Positions 44,780-52,857 of a stretch of 55,195 bases of DNA are shown in pieces. This DNA comes from an uncultured Rhodospirillales bacterium (lineage in GTDB: Bacteria; Pseudomonadota; Alphaproteobacteria; Reyranellales; Reyranellaceae): positions 1 to 55,195 of the forward strand of contig CADECW010000036.1 in NCBI GenBank assembly GCA_902825855.1, written 5' to 3'. Every line of letters starts with the position of its first letter. Within the stretch, counting starts at the first letter, position 1. Under the pieces are notes generated by a model. That model was not told the origin of the DNA and did not search any database. It saw only the letters and a list, made by a program, of their open reading frames with translations. Made by a program: the position numbers and the translations under genes.

Positions 44780-46474
44780 ATGGATCCCCTGCCAACCCGC
44801 AATTCCCAGCTCGCCTTGCGCCGCGCCGGCTTCGGCTCGGTGCCGGAGATGCTCGACTATGCGGCGCAGGGGGAGACCGGGGTCACCTTTTATAGTGTCC
44901 GGGGCGAGATTCTCTCGGCCTTGAGCTGGCGTGACATCCGCGGCCGCGCCCAGATCACGGCGCGCCGCCTGATCGGAGCGGGTTTCGCGCGCGGCGAGCG
45001 CATCCTTGTTACGGCAGACACGTGGCCGGGCTTCTTCGACGCCTTCTTCGGCGCGCAATATGCCGGGCTGTTGCCCGTTCCGGTCTCGGTTCCAGTCGGC
45101 CTCGGCGGCAAGGACGCCTATCTCGACCAGCTGCGCCGCCAGCTCGCGGCTTCCGGCGCGGTGGCGGCCGTAGGCATCGAGGACCTGGCGGGCTTCCTGG
45201 CCGACGCATCGCGCGAATTCCCGGCGGTTCGCCTTCACGGCGGGATGTCGGTCATCGACGCTCTGCCGGAGAAGCCGGTCGATCTCAGGCCGCTCGGCCC
45301 GGCCGACCTTTGCTACATCCAGTTCTCCTCGGGCAGCACCCGCCACCCGCACGGCGTGCAGATCACCCAGGCTGCGTTGATGGCCAATCTGGCCGGCATC
45401 ACCGGGCCGGCCGGCCTGGAAGTCGAGCCGGGCGATCGCGCCGCGAGCTGGTTGCCGCTCTATCACGACATGGGCCTGATCGGTTTCCTGATGGCGCCGC
45501 TCAGCACCCAGATCTCGCTCGACTACCTGACGCCGCGCGACTTCGCGCGCCGGCCGATGCAGTGGCTGAACCTGATCTCCCGCAATCGCGGCACCATCGC
45601 CTACAGTCCGAGCTTCGGTTACGACCTTGCCACGCGACGCGCGGCGAGCCAGGTGCCGGCCGATCTCGACCTTTCATGCTGGCGCCATGCCGGCATCGGC
45701 GGCGATATGATCCGCCCCGACGTGCTCGACCGCTTCGCCGAGGCCTTCGACAAGAGCGGCTTCAACCGGAAGGCCTTCATCCCGAGCTACGGCATGGCCG
45801 AGGTGTGCCTTGCCATCACCTTCAGCCCACACGGCACGGGCGTGCGCACCGACACGATGGTGACCGACGACGGCCGGCGGACGCGCCGCTTCGTGTTGTG
45901 CGGCAAGGTGCTGCCCGGCCATCGCCTGGAGGTGCGCGACGAGTCGGGCAAGGCTTTGGGCGATCGCGAGGTCGGGCGCATCTTCGTCGCCGGGCCCAGC
46001 ATCATGACGGGCTACTTCGGCGAACCCGAGGCGTCACGAGAGGTGCTGTCGGACGGTTGGCTCGACACCGGCGATCTCGGCTACACGCTGGACGGCGAAG
46101 TCGTCGTCACCGGCCGGGCCAAGGACCTGATCATCGTCAACGGCCGCAACATCTGGCCGCAGGATATCGAGTGGGCGATCGAGACGCGACGCATCGTGAA
46201 GAACGGCGATTCGGTGGCCTTCTCGGTCGATGGCCCCGAGGGCGAGCGCGTCGTCGTGGCAGTGCTGGCGCGCGTTTCCGGCGAGGAGGGACGCAAGGCG
46301 TTGGCCGGCGACGTGGCGCAGGCGGTGCGTGAGGCGATCGCCGTCGACTGCGACGTCGTGCTGGTGCCACCGACCATGGGCCTGCCGATGACATCGTCGG
46401 GCAAGCTGTCGCGCTCGCGCGCCCGGGCCAACTACCTGGCCGGCCTATACGCGCCCAAGACCGCCGCGGCCTGA
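44780..46474 (+). CDS. Fatty acyl-AMP ligase / acyl-ACP synthetase-like protein, first gene of ceramide-type cluster
   Basis: This 564-residue ANL-family adenylating enzyme activates a fatty acid as acyl-AMP and probably loads it onto the acyl carrier protein encoded two genes on. The core motifs are SSGSTRHPHG (about 182-191, replacing the usual SGSTGxPKG loop), SYGMAEV (about 335-341), GWLDTGDLGY and the C-terminal Lys in SGKLSRSRA. The divergent P-loop lacks the Gly and Lys of typical members. FAAL-type enzymes pass the acyl group to ACP rather than CoA. The context (SPT, ACP, reductase, acyltransferase) matches the Caulobacter ceramide gene set. The next gene starts nine bases later. Confidence 0.82.
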   Translation: MDPLPTRNSQLALRRAGFGSVPEMLDYAAQGETGVTFYSVRGEILSALSWRDIRGRAQITARRLIGAGFARGERILVTADTWPGFFDAFFGAQYAGLLPVPVSVPVGLGGKDAYLDQLRRQLAASGAVAAVGIEDLAGFLADASREFPAVRLHGGMSVIDALPEKPVDLRPLGPADLCYIQFSSGSTRHPHGVQITQAALMANLAGITGPAGLEVEPGDRAASWLPLYHDMGLIGFLMAPLSTQISLDYLTPRDFARRPMQWLNLISRNRGTIAYSPSFGYDLATRRAASQVPADLDLSCWRHAGIGGDMIRPDVLDRFAEAFDKSGFNRKAFIPSYGMAEVCLAITFSPHGTGVRTDTMVTDDGRRTRRFVLCGKVLPGHRLEVRDESGKALGDREVGRIFVAGPSIMTGYFGEPEASREVLSDGWLDTGDLGYTLDGEVVVTGRAKDLIIVNGRNIWPQDIEWAIETRRIVKNGDSVAFSVDGPEGERVVVAVLARVSGEEGRKALAGDVAQAVREAIAVDCDVVLVPPTMGLPMTSSGKLSRSRARANYLAGLYAPKTAAA

Positions 46475-46483
46475 GCGGGCGCC

Positions 46484-47410
46484 GTGGCGAAGCTGGTCGC
46501 GGTTACCGGCGTCACCGGCTTCGTCGGACCCCATCTCGTCGCTGCCCTCGCCCGTCGCGGGTTCAGGCTTCGCCTGCTGGTGCGGCGCTGGTCGCCCCTG
46601 CCATCGCTCGCGGGCGTCGCGGCCGACATGGTGCTGGGCGACCTTTTGGACGAAGCCACGGTCAGACGCCTGGTCCAGGGCGCCGACGCCGTCGTCCACG
46701 CTGCCGGCCTCATCAAGGCCCGCCGGCCGTCAGACTTCTTCACCGTGAATCGCGACGGTACGGCGCTTCTGTCGACGCTCGCCCCCGACGCCCGATTCCT
46801 TCTCCTGTCGTCATTGGCGGCGCGCGAGCCGCAGCTCTCGCCCTATGCCGCCAGCAAGCGCGCGGCAGAGGACGTCGTCGCCGCCCGGCCGGGGCCTTGG
46901 CTCACGGTGCGTGCGCCGGCGGTCTACGGACCTGGCGACCGCGAGACCCTGGCCTACTTCAAGGCAGTTGCCCGTGGTCTCGCGCCGCAGCCCAAGGTGC
47001 CCGGTGCCAGGTTGTCGCTGATCCATGTCGCCGACCTCGTGGAAGCGCTGGCGCTCGCCCTTGAGCGGCCGCCGCCGCCTTCGACCTACGAAATCGACGA
47101 TGGCAGGGAAGGCGGCCACTCCTATCAGGACATGGCGGACGCTGCCGGTCGGGCGCTCGGGCGCCAGCCATGGCCGCTCGCCTTGCCGCGCGCAGTCATG
47201 GCGGCGGTGGCCGGCGTCAATGAGGTCCGCCACTCGCTGGGCGGTCCCGTGCAAATCCTCACTCCAGGCAAGGTCAACGAAATCTTCCACAGCGACTGGA
47301 CTGCCCATGACCGGCGGCTCGCCGCCGCACTTGGGCTGCATCCGCGGCTTGATCTGGTCACCGGTTTCGGCGAGACGATCTTGTGGTACCGGCAGCAGGG
47401 ATGGCTCTAA
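46484..47410 (+). CDS. NAD-dependent epimerase/dehydratase, ceramide reductase (CerR)-like
   Basis: This 308-residue extended short-chain dehydrogenase has the Rossmann motif TGVTGFVGPHL (8-18) and the catalytic YAASK (about 122-126, Tyr and Lys). In Caulobacter an enzyme of this family in the same gene set reduces the 3-keto group of the ceramide precursor. I infer the same role here from context; the sequence alone shows only an epimerase/dehydratase-type reductase. The GTG start at 46484 follows the ligase stop by nine bases. An inverted repeat sits after its stop, before the ACP gene. Confidence 0.78.
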   Translation: MAKLVAVTGVTGFVGPHLVAALARRGFRLRLLVRRWSPLPSLAGVAADMVLGDLLDEATVRRLVQGADAVVHAAGLIKARRPSDFFTVNRDGTALLSTLAPDARFLLLSSLAAREPQLSPYAASKRAAEDVVAARPGPWLTVRAPAVYGPGDRETLAYFKAVARGLAPQPKVPGARLSLIHVADLVEALALALERPPPPSTYEIDDGREGGHSYQDMADAAGRALGRQPWPLALPRAVMAAVAGVNEVRHSLGGPVQILTPGKVNEIFHSDWTAHDRRLAAALGLHPRLDLVTGFGETILWYRQQGWL

Positions 47411-47412
47411 AG

Positions 47413-47450
47413 CTTGTGAAATACGGCGTAACAAATTGTCATTTCACAAG
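47413..47450 (+). promoter_or_regulatory. AT-rich inverted repeat upstream of the ACP gene
   Basis: CTTGTGAAAT (47413-47422) and ATTTCACAAG (47441-47450) are perfect 10-base inverted copies with 18 bases between. The AT-rich island is unusual in this cluster. It could be an operator, an internal promoter (TTGTGA and TGTCAT are 17 bases apart) or an RNA hairpin controlling acp-spt expression. Confidence 0.5.
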
Positions 47451-47546
47451 GAATCGCCCTTTCTGGCACTCATGCGTTGTCTTTCCCCGAGACCTTTGGA
47501 GCCGCTTTTGCGCACCGCCCACGAATTGACCGTCGAAAACGACGGC

Positions 47547-47822
47547 ATGGCCGATTCCCTTACCTTGACGCGTGGCGTTTCGCGCGCCGAGGTCATCAGG
47601 GAGATCTGCGTCCATCTCGAACCTTACCAGACCGGTGAGAAGCCGATCACCGGCGACACCGTGATCGCCAAGGACCTGACCATCGATTCGCTTGCCATCA
47701 TGGACATGGTCATGGAGCTGGAGGACCGCTTCGACGTCTCCATTCCGATGAGCGTCATCGCCGAGATCCATACGGTCGATCAGCTCGCCGACACGATCCG
47801 GGACCTGCAGTCCCAGTCGTAA
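47547..47822 (+). CDS. Acyl carrier protein dedicated to the ceramide-type cluster
   Basis: This 91-residue protein is a single acyl carrier domain. The phosphopantetheine-attachment Ser48 lies in LTIDSLAIMDMV, and the following acidic helix MELEDRF is typical. In the Caulobacter ceramide pathway a dedicated ACP delivers the acyl chain to serine palmitoyltransferase, and this gene sits directly before spt by 27 bases. The start is uncertain: an in-frame ATG at 47472 would add 25 residues, and neither has a clear ribosome site. I prefer 47547 because it gives the usual ACP length. Confidence 0.85.
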   Translation: MADSLTLTRGVSRAEVIREICVHLEPYQTGEKPITGDTVIAKDLTIDSLAIMDMVMELEDRFDVSIPMSVIAEIHTVDQLADTIRDLQSQS

Positions 47823-47849
47823 TCTCAACTACAGGGAGGCCTGGATAAC

Positions 47850-49073
47850 ATGGGCCTTTTCGACCGCCACGCCGGCTTGCTCGAGGCGTATCGCGACGTC
47901 CGTACGACCGGCTACGATCCGTTCCAGATTCGCATGGACCGGGTGCTGTCGCCGACCAAGGCCGTCATCAACGGCCGCGAGACCCTGCTGGTCGGGACCA
48001 ACAACTATTTCGGACTGACCTTCGATCCGTCGTGCATGGAGGCCGCCATCGAGGCGATCCGCGCCGAAGGGACCGGGACCACCGGCTCGCGCATCGCCAA
48101 CGGCAGCTACTCCGAGCACGTAGCGCTCGAGCGCGAGATCGCCGAGTTCTACGGCAAGAAGCACTGCATGGTGTTCACGACCGGCTACCAGGCCAATCTC
48201 GGGGTGATCGCGACTCTGGCCGGACCGGAAGATTTCCTGCTGATCGACGCGGACAGCCATGCCTCGATCTACGACGCCTGCAAGATGACCCAGGCCGAGG
48301 TCGTGCGCTTCAAGCACAACGATCCCTCGAGCCTGGAAGCCCGCCTGCGCCGGCTGGGCGACAAGCCCGGCAACCGCGTGGTCGTGCTGGAAGGCATCTA
48401 TTCCATGCTGGGCGACAGCGCCCCGCTGCGCGAGTTCATCGATGTCTGCAAGAAGTACGGCGCGTATGTGGTGGTCGACGAGGCCCATTCGCTGGGCGCG
48501 CTGGGCGAGCATGGCCGCGGGCTCTGTGAATCGACGGGCGTGATCGACGACTGCCACTTCATCGTCGGTACCTTCTCCAAGACCTTGGGCGCGATCGGTG
48601 GCTACTGCGTCTCGGACGATCCCGATTTCGACATCCTGCGCGTCACCGTTCGCTCCTACATGTTTACGGCCTCGCTGCCGCCCTCGATCGTGGCCTCGGT
48701 TCGCCAGGCGTTGCGCGTGGTCAAGGCCAAGCCCGAGCTGCGCACCCAGCTGTGGAACAACGTCGCCACGCTTTATGACGGCCTGAAGGCGCAGGGCTTC
48801 ACCCTGGGGCCCGAGCATGGCCCGGTGGTCGGCGTCCATCTGCCGGACCGCATGACCGCCATCGGCTTCTGGCGCGCCATGCTCGACGCCGGCATCTATG
48901 TGAACGTTGCCGTGCCGCCGGCTACGCCCAACGGCGTCTCGCTGCTGCGCTGCTCGCTCTGCGCCGTCCACAGCAAGGAGCAGCTCGACCACATGGTCGA
49001 GGTGATGACCGGCATCGGCCGCCAGTTTGGCGTCCTTCCCGACAAGCAGCTGCGCGCCGCCGGCGCACGCTAG
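47850..49073 (+). CDS. spt: Serine palmitoyltransferase (alpha-oxoamine synthase)
   Basis: This 407-residue PLP enzyme belongs to the alpha-oxoamine synthases. The PLP lysine is Lys244 in FSKTLGAIGG, His137 (DADSHASI) stacks on PLP, and Asp210-Glu-Ala-His213 (VDEAHSLG) holds the ring. SPT condenses serine with an acyl thioester to 3-ketosphinganine, the first sphingoid base. Close relatives include 8-amino-7-oxononanoate synthase, but no biotin gene is near, while ACP, reductase, acyl-AMP ligase and an acyltransferase are. This neighbourhood decides for SPT. AGGGAGG lies before the ATG. Confidence 0.85.
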   Translation: MGLFDRHAGLLEAYRDVRTTGYDPFQIRMDRVLSPTKAVINGRETLLVGTNNYFGLTFDPSCMEAAIEAIRAEGTGTTGSRIANGSYSEHVALEREIAEFYGKKHCMVFTTGYQANLGVIATLAGPEDFLLIDADSHASIYDACKMTQAEVVRFKHNDPSSLEARLRRLGDKPGNRVVVLEGIYSMLGDSAPLREFIDVCKKYGAYVVVDEAHSLGALGEHGRGLCESTGVIDDCHFIVGTFSKTLGAIGGYCVSDDPDFDILRVTVRSYMFTASLPPSIVASVRQALRVVKAKPELRTQLWNNVATLYDGLKAQGFTLGPEHGPVVGVHLPDRMTAIGFWRAMLDAGIYVNVAVPPATPNGVSLLRCSLCAVHSKEQLDHMVEVMTGIGRQFGVLPDKQLRAAGAR

Positions 49074-49100
49074 GCCATCGCGCCAATCCGCGGCTCGATC

Positions 49101-50021
49101 GTGTTCACGCTGGCGCATCTGTCCGATCCGCATCTGCCGATGCCGCGAGCGCGCGCCGTCGAGCTTCTGGGCAAGCGGGTGACGGGCTACCTGAACTGGT
49201 GGCGCCACCGAGCTCATCTCCACGTGCCGCAGGCGCTGTCTGGCATCGTCGCCGACATCAAGCGGGAGAAGCCCGATCATGTCGCGCTGACCGGCGATCT
49301 GGTGAACATCTCGCTGCCCATCGAGTTCAGCCGCGCCGCCGATTGGCTGAACGAACTTGGCGGGCCGCAGGACGTCACCGTCATCCCCGGCAATCACGAC
49401 GTCTACGTCGCCACCGCCTGGCCGGCGAGCCTCGGCCTATGGGGCGCCTATTTGGCCGGCGACGGGCAGCCGCCGGCCAAGGACTTCGACATCTTCCCGA
49501 CCCTGCGCCGGCGCGGCCCGGTGGCACTGGTCGGGCTCTCGAGCGGAGTGCCCAAGCCTCCCTTCTTCGCCACCGGCACGCTGGGCGAGGCGCAGATCGC
49601 CAAGACCGAGAGGCTTCTGGCCGACCTCGACCACGAGGCCCTGTGCCGCGTGGTGCTGATCCATCATCCGCCGCTCACCACCGAAGGCCGTTTCAAGCGG
49701 CTGACCGACGCCGCCGCCTTCCAGGCGATGATCCGCCGGGTCGGCTGCGAGCTCGTCCTGCACGGCCACAACCACCGGAGCGAAGTCGCACGGATCATGG
49801 GGCCGACGGGGCCGGTTCCCGTGATCGGAGTCACGTCTGCCTCGGCGGCCCCCGCCAGCAAGTATGGCCGTGCGCGCTATCATCTCTTTCGCATCGAGCG
49901 TGCGGCCGCGGGCTGGCGGCTCGACGTCGAACTGCGCGCCCTCAACAAGGACGGTACGGGCTGTGAAGCCGACGGAGCGCTTTCGTTCCACGGCGGGCAG
50001 CCGCCTGCCATGGTAGCCTGA
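49101..50021 (+). CDS. Metallophosphoesterase in the ceramide-type cluster
   Basis: This 306-residue calcineurin-like phosphoesterase has the full set of metal motifs: SDPHLP with Asp9 and His11, GDLVN, PGNHDVY, a His in IHHPP, and GHNHR at the end. It is cytoplasmic or membrane-associated, with no signal peptide. The family includes cyclic-nucleotide phosphodiesterases and the lipid-A enzyme LpxH. Its place between spt and the acyltransferase gene, 27 and 6 bases away, suggests a lipid-phosphate or head-group substrate (inference). The start is the GTG at 49101, with no strong ribosome site. Confidence 0.82.
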   Translation: MFTLAHLSDPHLPMPRARAVELLGKRVTGYLNWWRHRAHLHVPQALSGIVADIKREKPDHVALTGDLVNISLPIEFSRAADWLNELGGPQDVTVIPGNHDVYVATAWPASLGLWGAYLAGDGQPPAKDFDIFPTLRRRGPVALVGLSSGVPKPPFFATGTLGEAQIAKTERLLADLDHEALCRVVLIHHPPLTTEGRFKRLTDAAAFQAMIRRVGCELVLHGHNHRSEVARIMGPTGPVPVIGVTSASAAPASKYGRARYHLFRIERAAAGWRLDVELRALNKDGTGCEADGALSFHGGQPPAMVA

Positions 50022-50027
50022 GCCGCG

Positions 50028-51173
50028 ATGGCCTCTTCCGACATCGTCGTGACCCCCGTCGCGGGCAAGTCCGACCTCAAAGCGTTCATCGACCTGCCCA
50101 AGCGCCTCTATGCCGGCCACAAGGGCTACATCCCGCACCTCGACTCAGAGCGGCGCGAGGCATTTGCGCCGGGCAAGAACCCGTTGTTCGGCCATGTCGA
50201 GGTCCAGTTCTTCCTGGCGCGCCACGCCGGCCGCGTCGTCGGCCGCATCGCCGCCCAGGTCGACCGGGCCTATCTCGAGCGCTATGCCGACGACACCGGC
50301 CATTTCGGCTGCCTCGCTGCCGAGGACGATCCGGCGATCTTCGCCGCCCTGTTCGCGGCCGCCGAGAACTGGCTGCGCGGCAAGGGGCTGAAGCGGGCGA
50401 CGGGGCCATTCAGCCTCTCGGTCAACGAGGAGGTCGGACTGCTGGTCTGGGGCTTCGAGAGCCGCCCGATGCTTCTCGTCCCCTATGACCCGCCCTACGC
50501 CGGCCCGCGCGTCGAAGCCCAGGGCTACACCAAGATCAAGGACGTGTTCTCCTACGACTACGACGTCCAGAACGCACCCGAGACGATCGGCGCCAGGCTG
50601 ATGGCGCGTGCCGGCATGGCCGGCAGGGTCAAGGTGCGCACGGCCAACATGAAGATGTTCGACGCCGAGGTCAGGACTCTGGTCGGCATCTTCAACGACG
50701 CCTGGAGCGACAACTGGGGCTTCGTGCCGTTCACCCAGGCCGAGATAGACCACGCTTCCAAGGCGTTCGGCCCGGTGATCGTGCCCGAGCTCGCTGTCTT
50801 CGTGGAGGTCGACGACGAGGCGGTGGCCTTCATCGTGGCGCTCACCAACCTCAACGAGGCGATCGCGGAGTTCAACGGCAGCCTGAACCCGATCAACCTG
50901 GCGAAGCTGCTGTGGCGGCTCAAGATCGCCGGAGTCGGCAGCACGCGCGTGCCGCTGATGGGCGTGAAGAAGAAGTTCCGCAACCATCCGCTGATGGGAG
51001 CGGGGCTCGCCATGATGGCGATCGACCATCTGCGGGCCAACGGCAAGCGGCTGGGCAAGACCAGCGCCGAGCTGGGCTGGATACTCGAGGACAACAAGGC
51101 AACCAACAACATCATCCGCTCGGTCGGCGGGGTTCACTACAAGACCCATCGGATCTACGAGAAGGCGTTGTGA
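50028..51173 (+). CDS. GNAT-fold N-acyltransferase, ceramide-synthase (bCerS)-like
   Basis: This 381-residue protein appears to have two GNAT-like halves. The C-terminal half carries SAELGWILEDNKATNNIIRSVGG, a motif of this family where GNAT proteins bind the CoA donor. In the Caulobacter ceramide set, an acyltransferase of this superfamily attaches the second fatty acid to the sphingoid base; I transfer that role by context and by the general similarity of size and motif. No signal or membrane segment is visible. It starts six bases after the phosphoesterase gene, and its stop overlaps the transporter start as GTGA. Confidence 0.72.
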   Translation: MASSDIVVTPVAGKSDLKAFIDLPKRLYAGHKGYIPHLDSERREAFAPGKNPLFGHVEVQFFLARHAGRVVGRIAAQVDRAYLERYADDTGHFGCLAAEDDPAIFAALFAAAENWLRGKGLKRATGPFSLSVNEEVGLLVWGFESRPMLLVPYDPPYAGPRVEAQGYTKIKDVFSYDYDVQNAPETIGARLMARAGMAGRVKVRTANMKMFDAEVRTLVGIFNDAWSDNWGFVPFTQAEIDHASKAFGPVIVPELAVFVEVDDEAVAFIVALTNLNEAIAEFNGSLNPINLAKLLWRLKIAGVGSTRVPLMGVKKKFRNHPLMGAGLAMMAIDHLRANGKRLGKTSAELGWILEDNKATNNIIRSVGGVHYKTHRIYEKAL

Positions 51174-52432
51174 ACGCCCCGAGCACCGGTGGCCCGCCGC
51201 CCGTCACGCAGCGGCCGCATTCGCCTTTCGCGCCGCTCGCCAATCGCACCTTCCTCGCCCTGTGGATCGCCAACCTGCTGTCCAATACCGGAGGCTGGAT
51301 GCACTCGACGGGCGCCGCATGGGAGATGACCAGCCTGACGTCCGAGCCGATCTTCGTCGCTCTTCTGGCGGCCTCCGGCACACTGCCGATGTTCCTGTTC
51401 TGCTTCTTTGCCGGCATCCTCGCCGATCGTTTCGACCGCCGCCTCTATATCATCGCCTGCCAGTTCTGGATGATGGCGGTGGCCGCAACGCTCGCGGTGC
51501 TGGCCTTCTTCGGCCTGCTCAACCACTGGAACCTGCTGGCGCTCACCTTCTGCATGGGCCTCGGCAACGCCATGAACGCCCCGGCCTGGCACGCGATCGT
51601 CCCCGAGATCGTCACGGGTTCCCAGCTGCGGCCGGCCATCGCGCTGAACAGCGCGGGCTTCAACCTTGCCCGCACCGTGGGACCCGTGATCGGCCAGATG
51701 CTGCTCAGTCTGGTCGGCGTTTTCCTTCTTTTCGCCATCAACGCCTGCACCTACGTCGGCGTGCTCTTCGTGCTGTCGCGGTGGAAGCGCTCGGCCGAGG
51801 CCCAGGCCAGCCAGCGCCGCGAGGGCTTCGTCGAGGCCGCCCGCACGGGCATCGCCTTCATGCACAACTCCGCCGAGCTCAAGGCGGTATTTGCGCGTGG
51901 ACTCTGCTTCTTCACGCCAGGGATCGCCATCAGCACCTTGCTGCCGGTGATCGGCCGCTTCGAGCTCGGCCTCGACGAGTTCAACTTCGGTATCCTCTAC
52001 GGCGTGTTCGGCGTCGGCGCGGTGGCGGCCGCCATGCTGATGCCGCTGATCAACCGACTGCTTGGCCCCGATCGTGCCAACATCTGGGCAATGGGCGTGC
52101 ACGCCGCTGCCACCTTGATCGCAGCCCTGGTCATGACTCCCTACGTCGTCGGCGCCTGCATAACGCTTGCCGGCGCCTGCTGGATCATCGTCATCGCCAA
52201 CAACGGCGCCTCGGTGCAGATGATCCTGCCCAACTTCATGCGGGCGCGAGGCATGGCGGTACACCAGATGGTGTTTTTCGGGTCGATGGTCGTGGGCTCG
52301 CTGGTGTGGGGCAAGATCGCCACGCTACTCGGCACTCAGGCCGCACTGATCCTCTCGGCGGCCTCGCTCGTGCCCTTCACCGTGCTCGCCGCCTGGATCC
52401 GGCTGCCGCGATCGACGTTGCCGCGCACTTGA
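51170..52432 (+). CDS. MFS transporter translationally coupled to the ceramide-type cluster
   Basis: This 420-residue inner-membrane protein has about twelve membrane segments and a motif FAGILADRFDRR in the loop between segments 2 and 3. It resembles EntS-like MFS exporters. The GTG start overlaps the acyltransferase stop (GTGA, four bases), so expression is coupled to it. Transport of a sphingolipid intermediate or head group is an inference from the arrangement only. The longer ORF from 50912 is shadow sequence in the acyltransferase gene. A 425-base gap follows. Confidence 0.8.
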   Translation: MNAPSTGGPPPVTQRPHSPFAPLANRTFLALWIANLLSNTGGWMHSTGAAWEMTSLTSEPIFVALLAASGTLPMFLFCFFAGILADRFDRRLYIIACQFWMMAVAATLAVLAFFGLLNHWNLLALTFCMGLGNAMNAPAWHAIVPEIVTGSQLRPAIALNSAGFNLARTVGPVIGQMLLSLVGVFLLFAINACTYVGVLFVLSRWKRSAEAQASQRREGFVEAARTGIAFMHNSAELKAVFARGLCFFTPGIAISTLLPVIGRFELGLDEFNFGILYGVFGVGAVAAAMLMPLINRLLGPDRANIWAMGVHAAATLIAALVMTPYVVGACITLAGACWIIVIANNGASVQMILPNFMRARGMAVHQMVFFGSMVVGSLVWGKIATLLGTQAALILSAASLVPFTVLAAWIRLPRSTLPRT

Positions 52433-52857
52433 GCGAATGCTCTTGTGGTCATCACAACACAAGCGATACAAAAATTTGCCAGCGGACCAAGAATTTCCTT
52501 GTAACCGCGTCGATTAGTTGTATTTACGGTTTCAAGACGCCCAACGCACGTGCCGCTGGCCCATAGTGGTTACGCAACGACGGAAAGTGTTCTTTTTGGC
52601 AGCGCCGGCTTCGAGCCGGGTCCGGGAAGGAGCTTCTGATATGTTTGCTTACCGCGCGGGGCGTGCTCCCCGCTATTCCGTCAATTGCCCGGTGATTTCT
52701 GACCGGGCCGCTTCGTTCGATTGTCCGGTCCTGCGGACCCCAGAGACCCCGTCGAGTATCGGCTGACGCACGCCGCGCCTGTTGCGCGCCGTCCGTCCCG
52801 TTCGACGTTTTCCACCGAACCCAGCTTTGACCTGAATTGACGGGGAACCCCCCAGCG
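52433..52857 (+). promoter_or_regulatory. Long structured leader of ornithine decarboxylase
   Basis: This 425-base stretch starts AT-rich and becomes GC-rich. A possible promoter (TTGTAA at 52499-52504, TATTTA at 52521-52526) is followed by several hairpins: GCGGGG/CCCCGC at 52656-52673, GCCCGGT/ACCGGGC at 52687-52708, GTCCG/CGGAC at 52723-52738 and CGCGC/GCGCG at 52774-52788. The speF RNA motif was originally found upstream of this decarboxylase family in alphaproteobacteria, and this leader is a candidate member, but I cannot align it here. A leader ORF begins at 52641. An inverted repeat (CTTGTG/CACAAG) sits near 52442-52463. Confidence 0.55.
52641..52766 (+). CDS. Leader ORF (41 codons) upstream of ornithine decarboxylase
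   Basis: An ATG at 52641 is preceded by GGAAGGAG at 8 bases, a better site than that of the decarboxylase itself. The frame runs 41 codons (MFAYRAGRAPRYSVN...) to a stop at 52766, 91 bases before the decarboxylase. Three of the hairpins in this leader fall inside the ORF, so ribosome progress could switch the RNA fold, as with the unrelated speFL leader of enterobacteria. The peptide has Arg residues near the start and two Cys. A longer frame (52518) lacks a ribosome site. Confidence 0.5.
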   Translation: MFAYRAGRAPRYSVNCPVISDRAASFDCPVLRTPETPSSIG

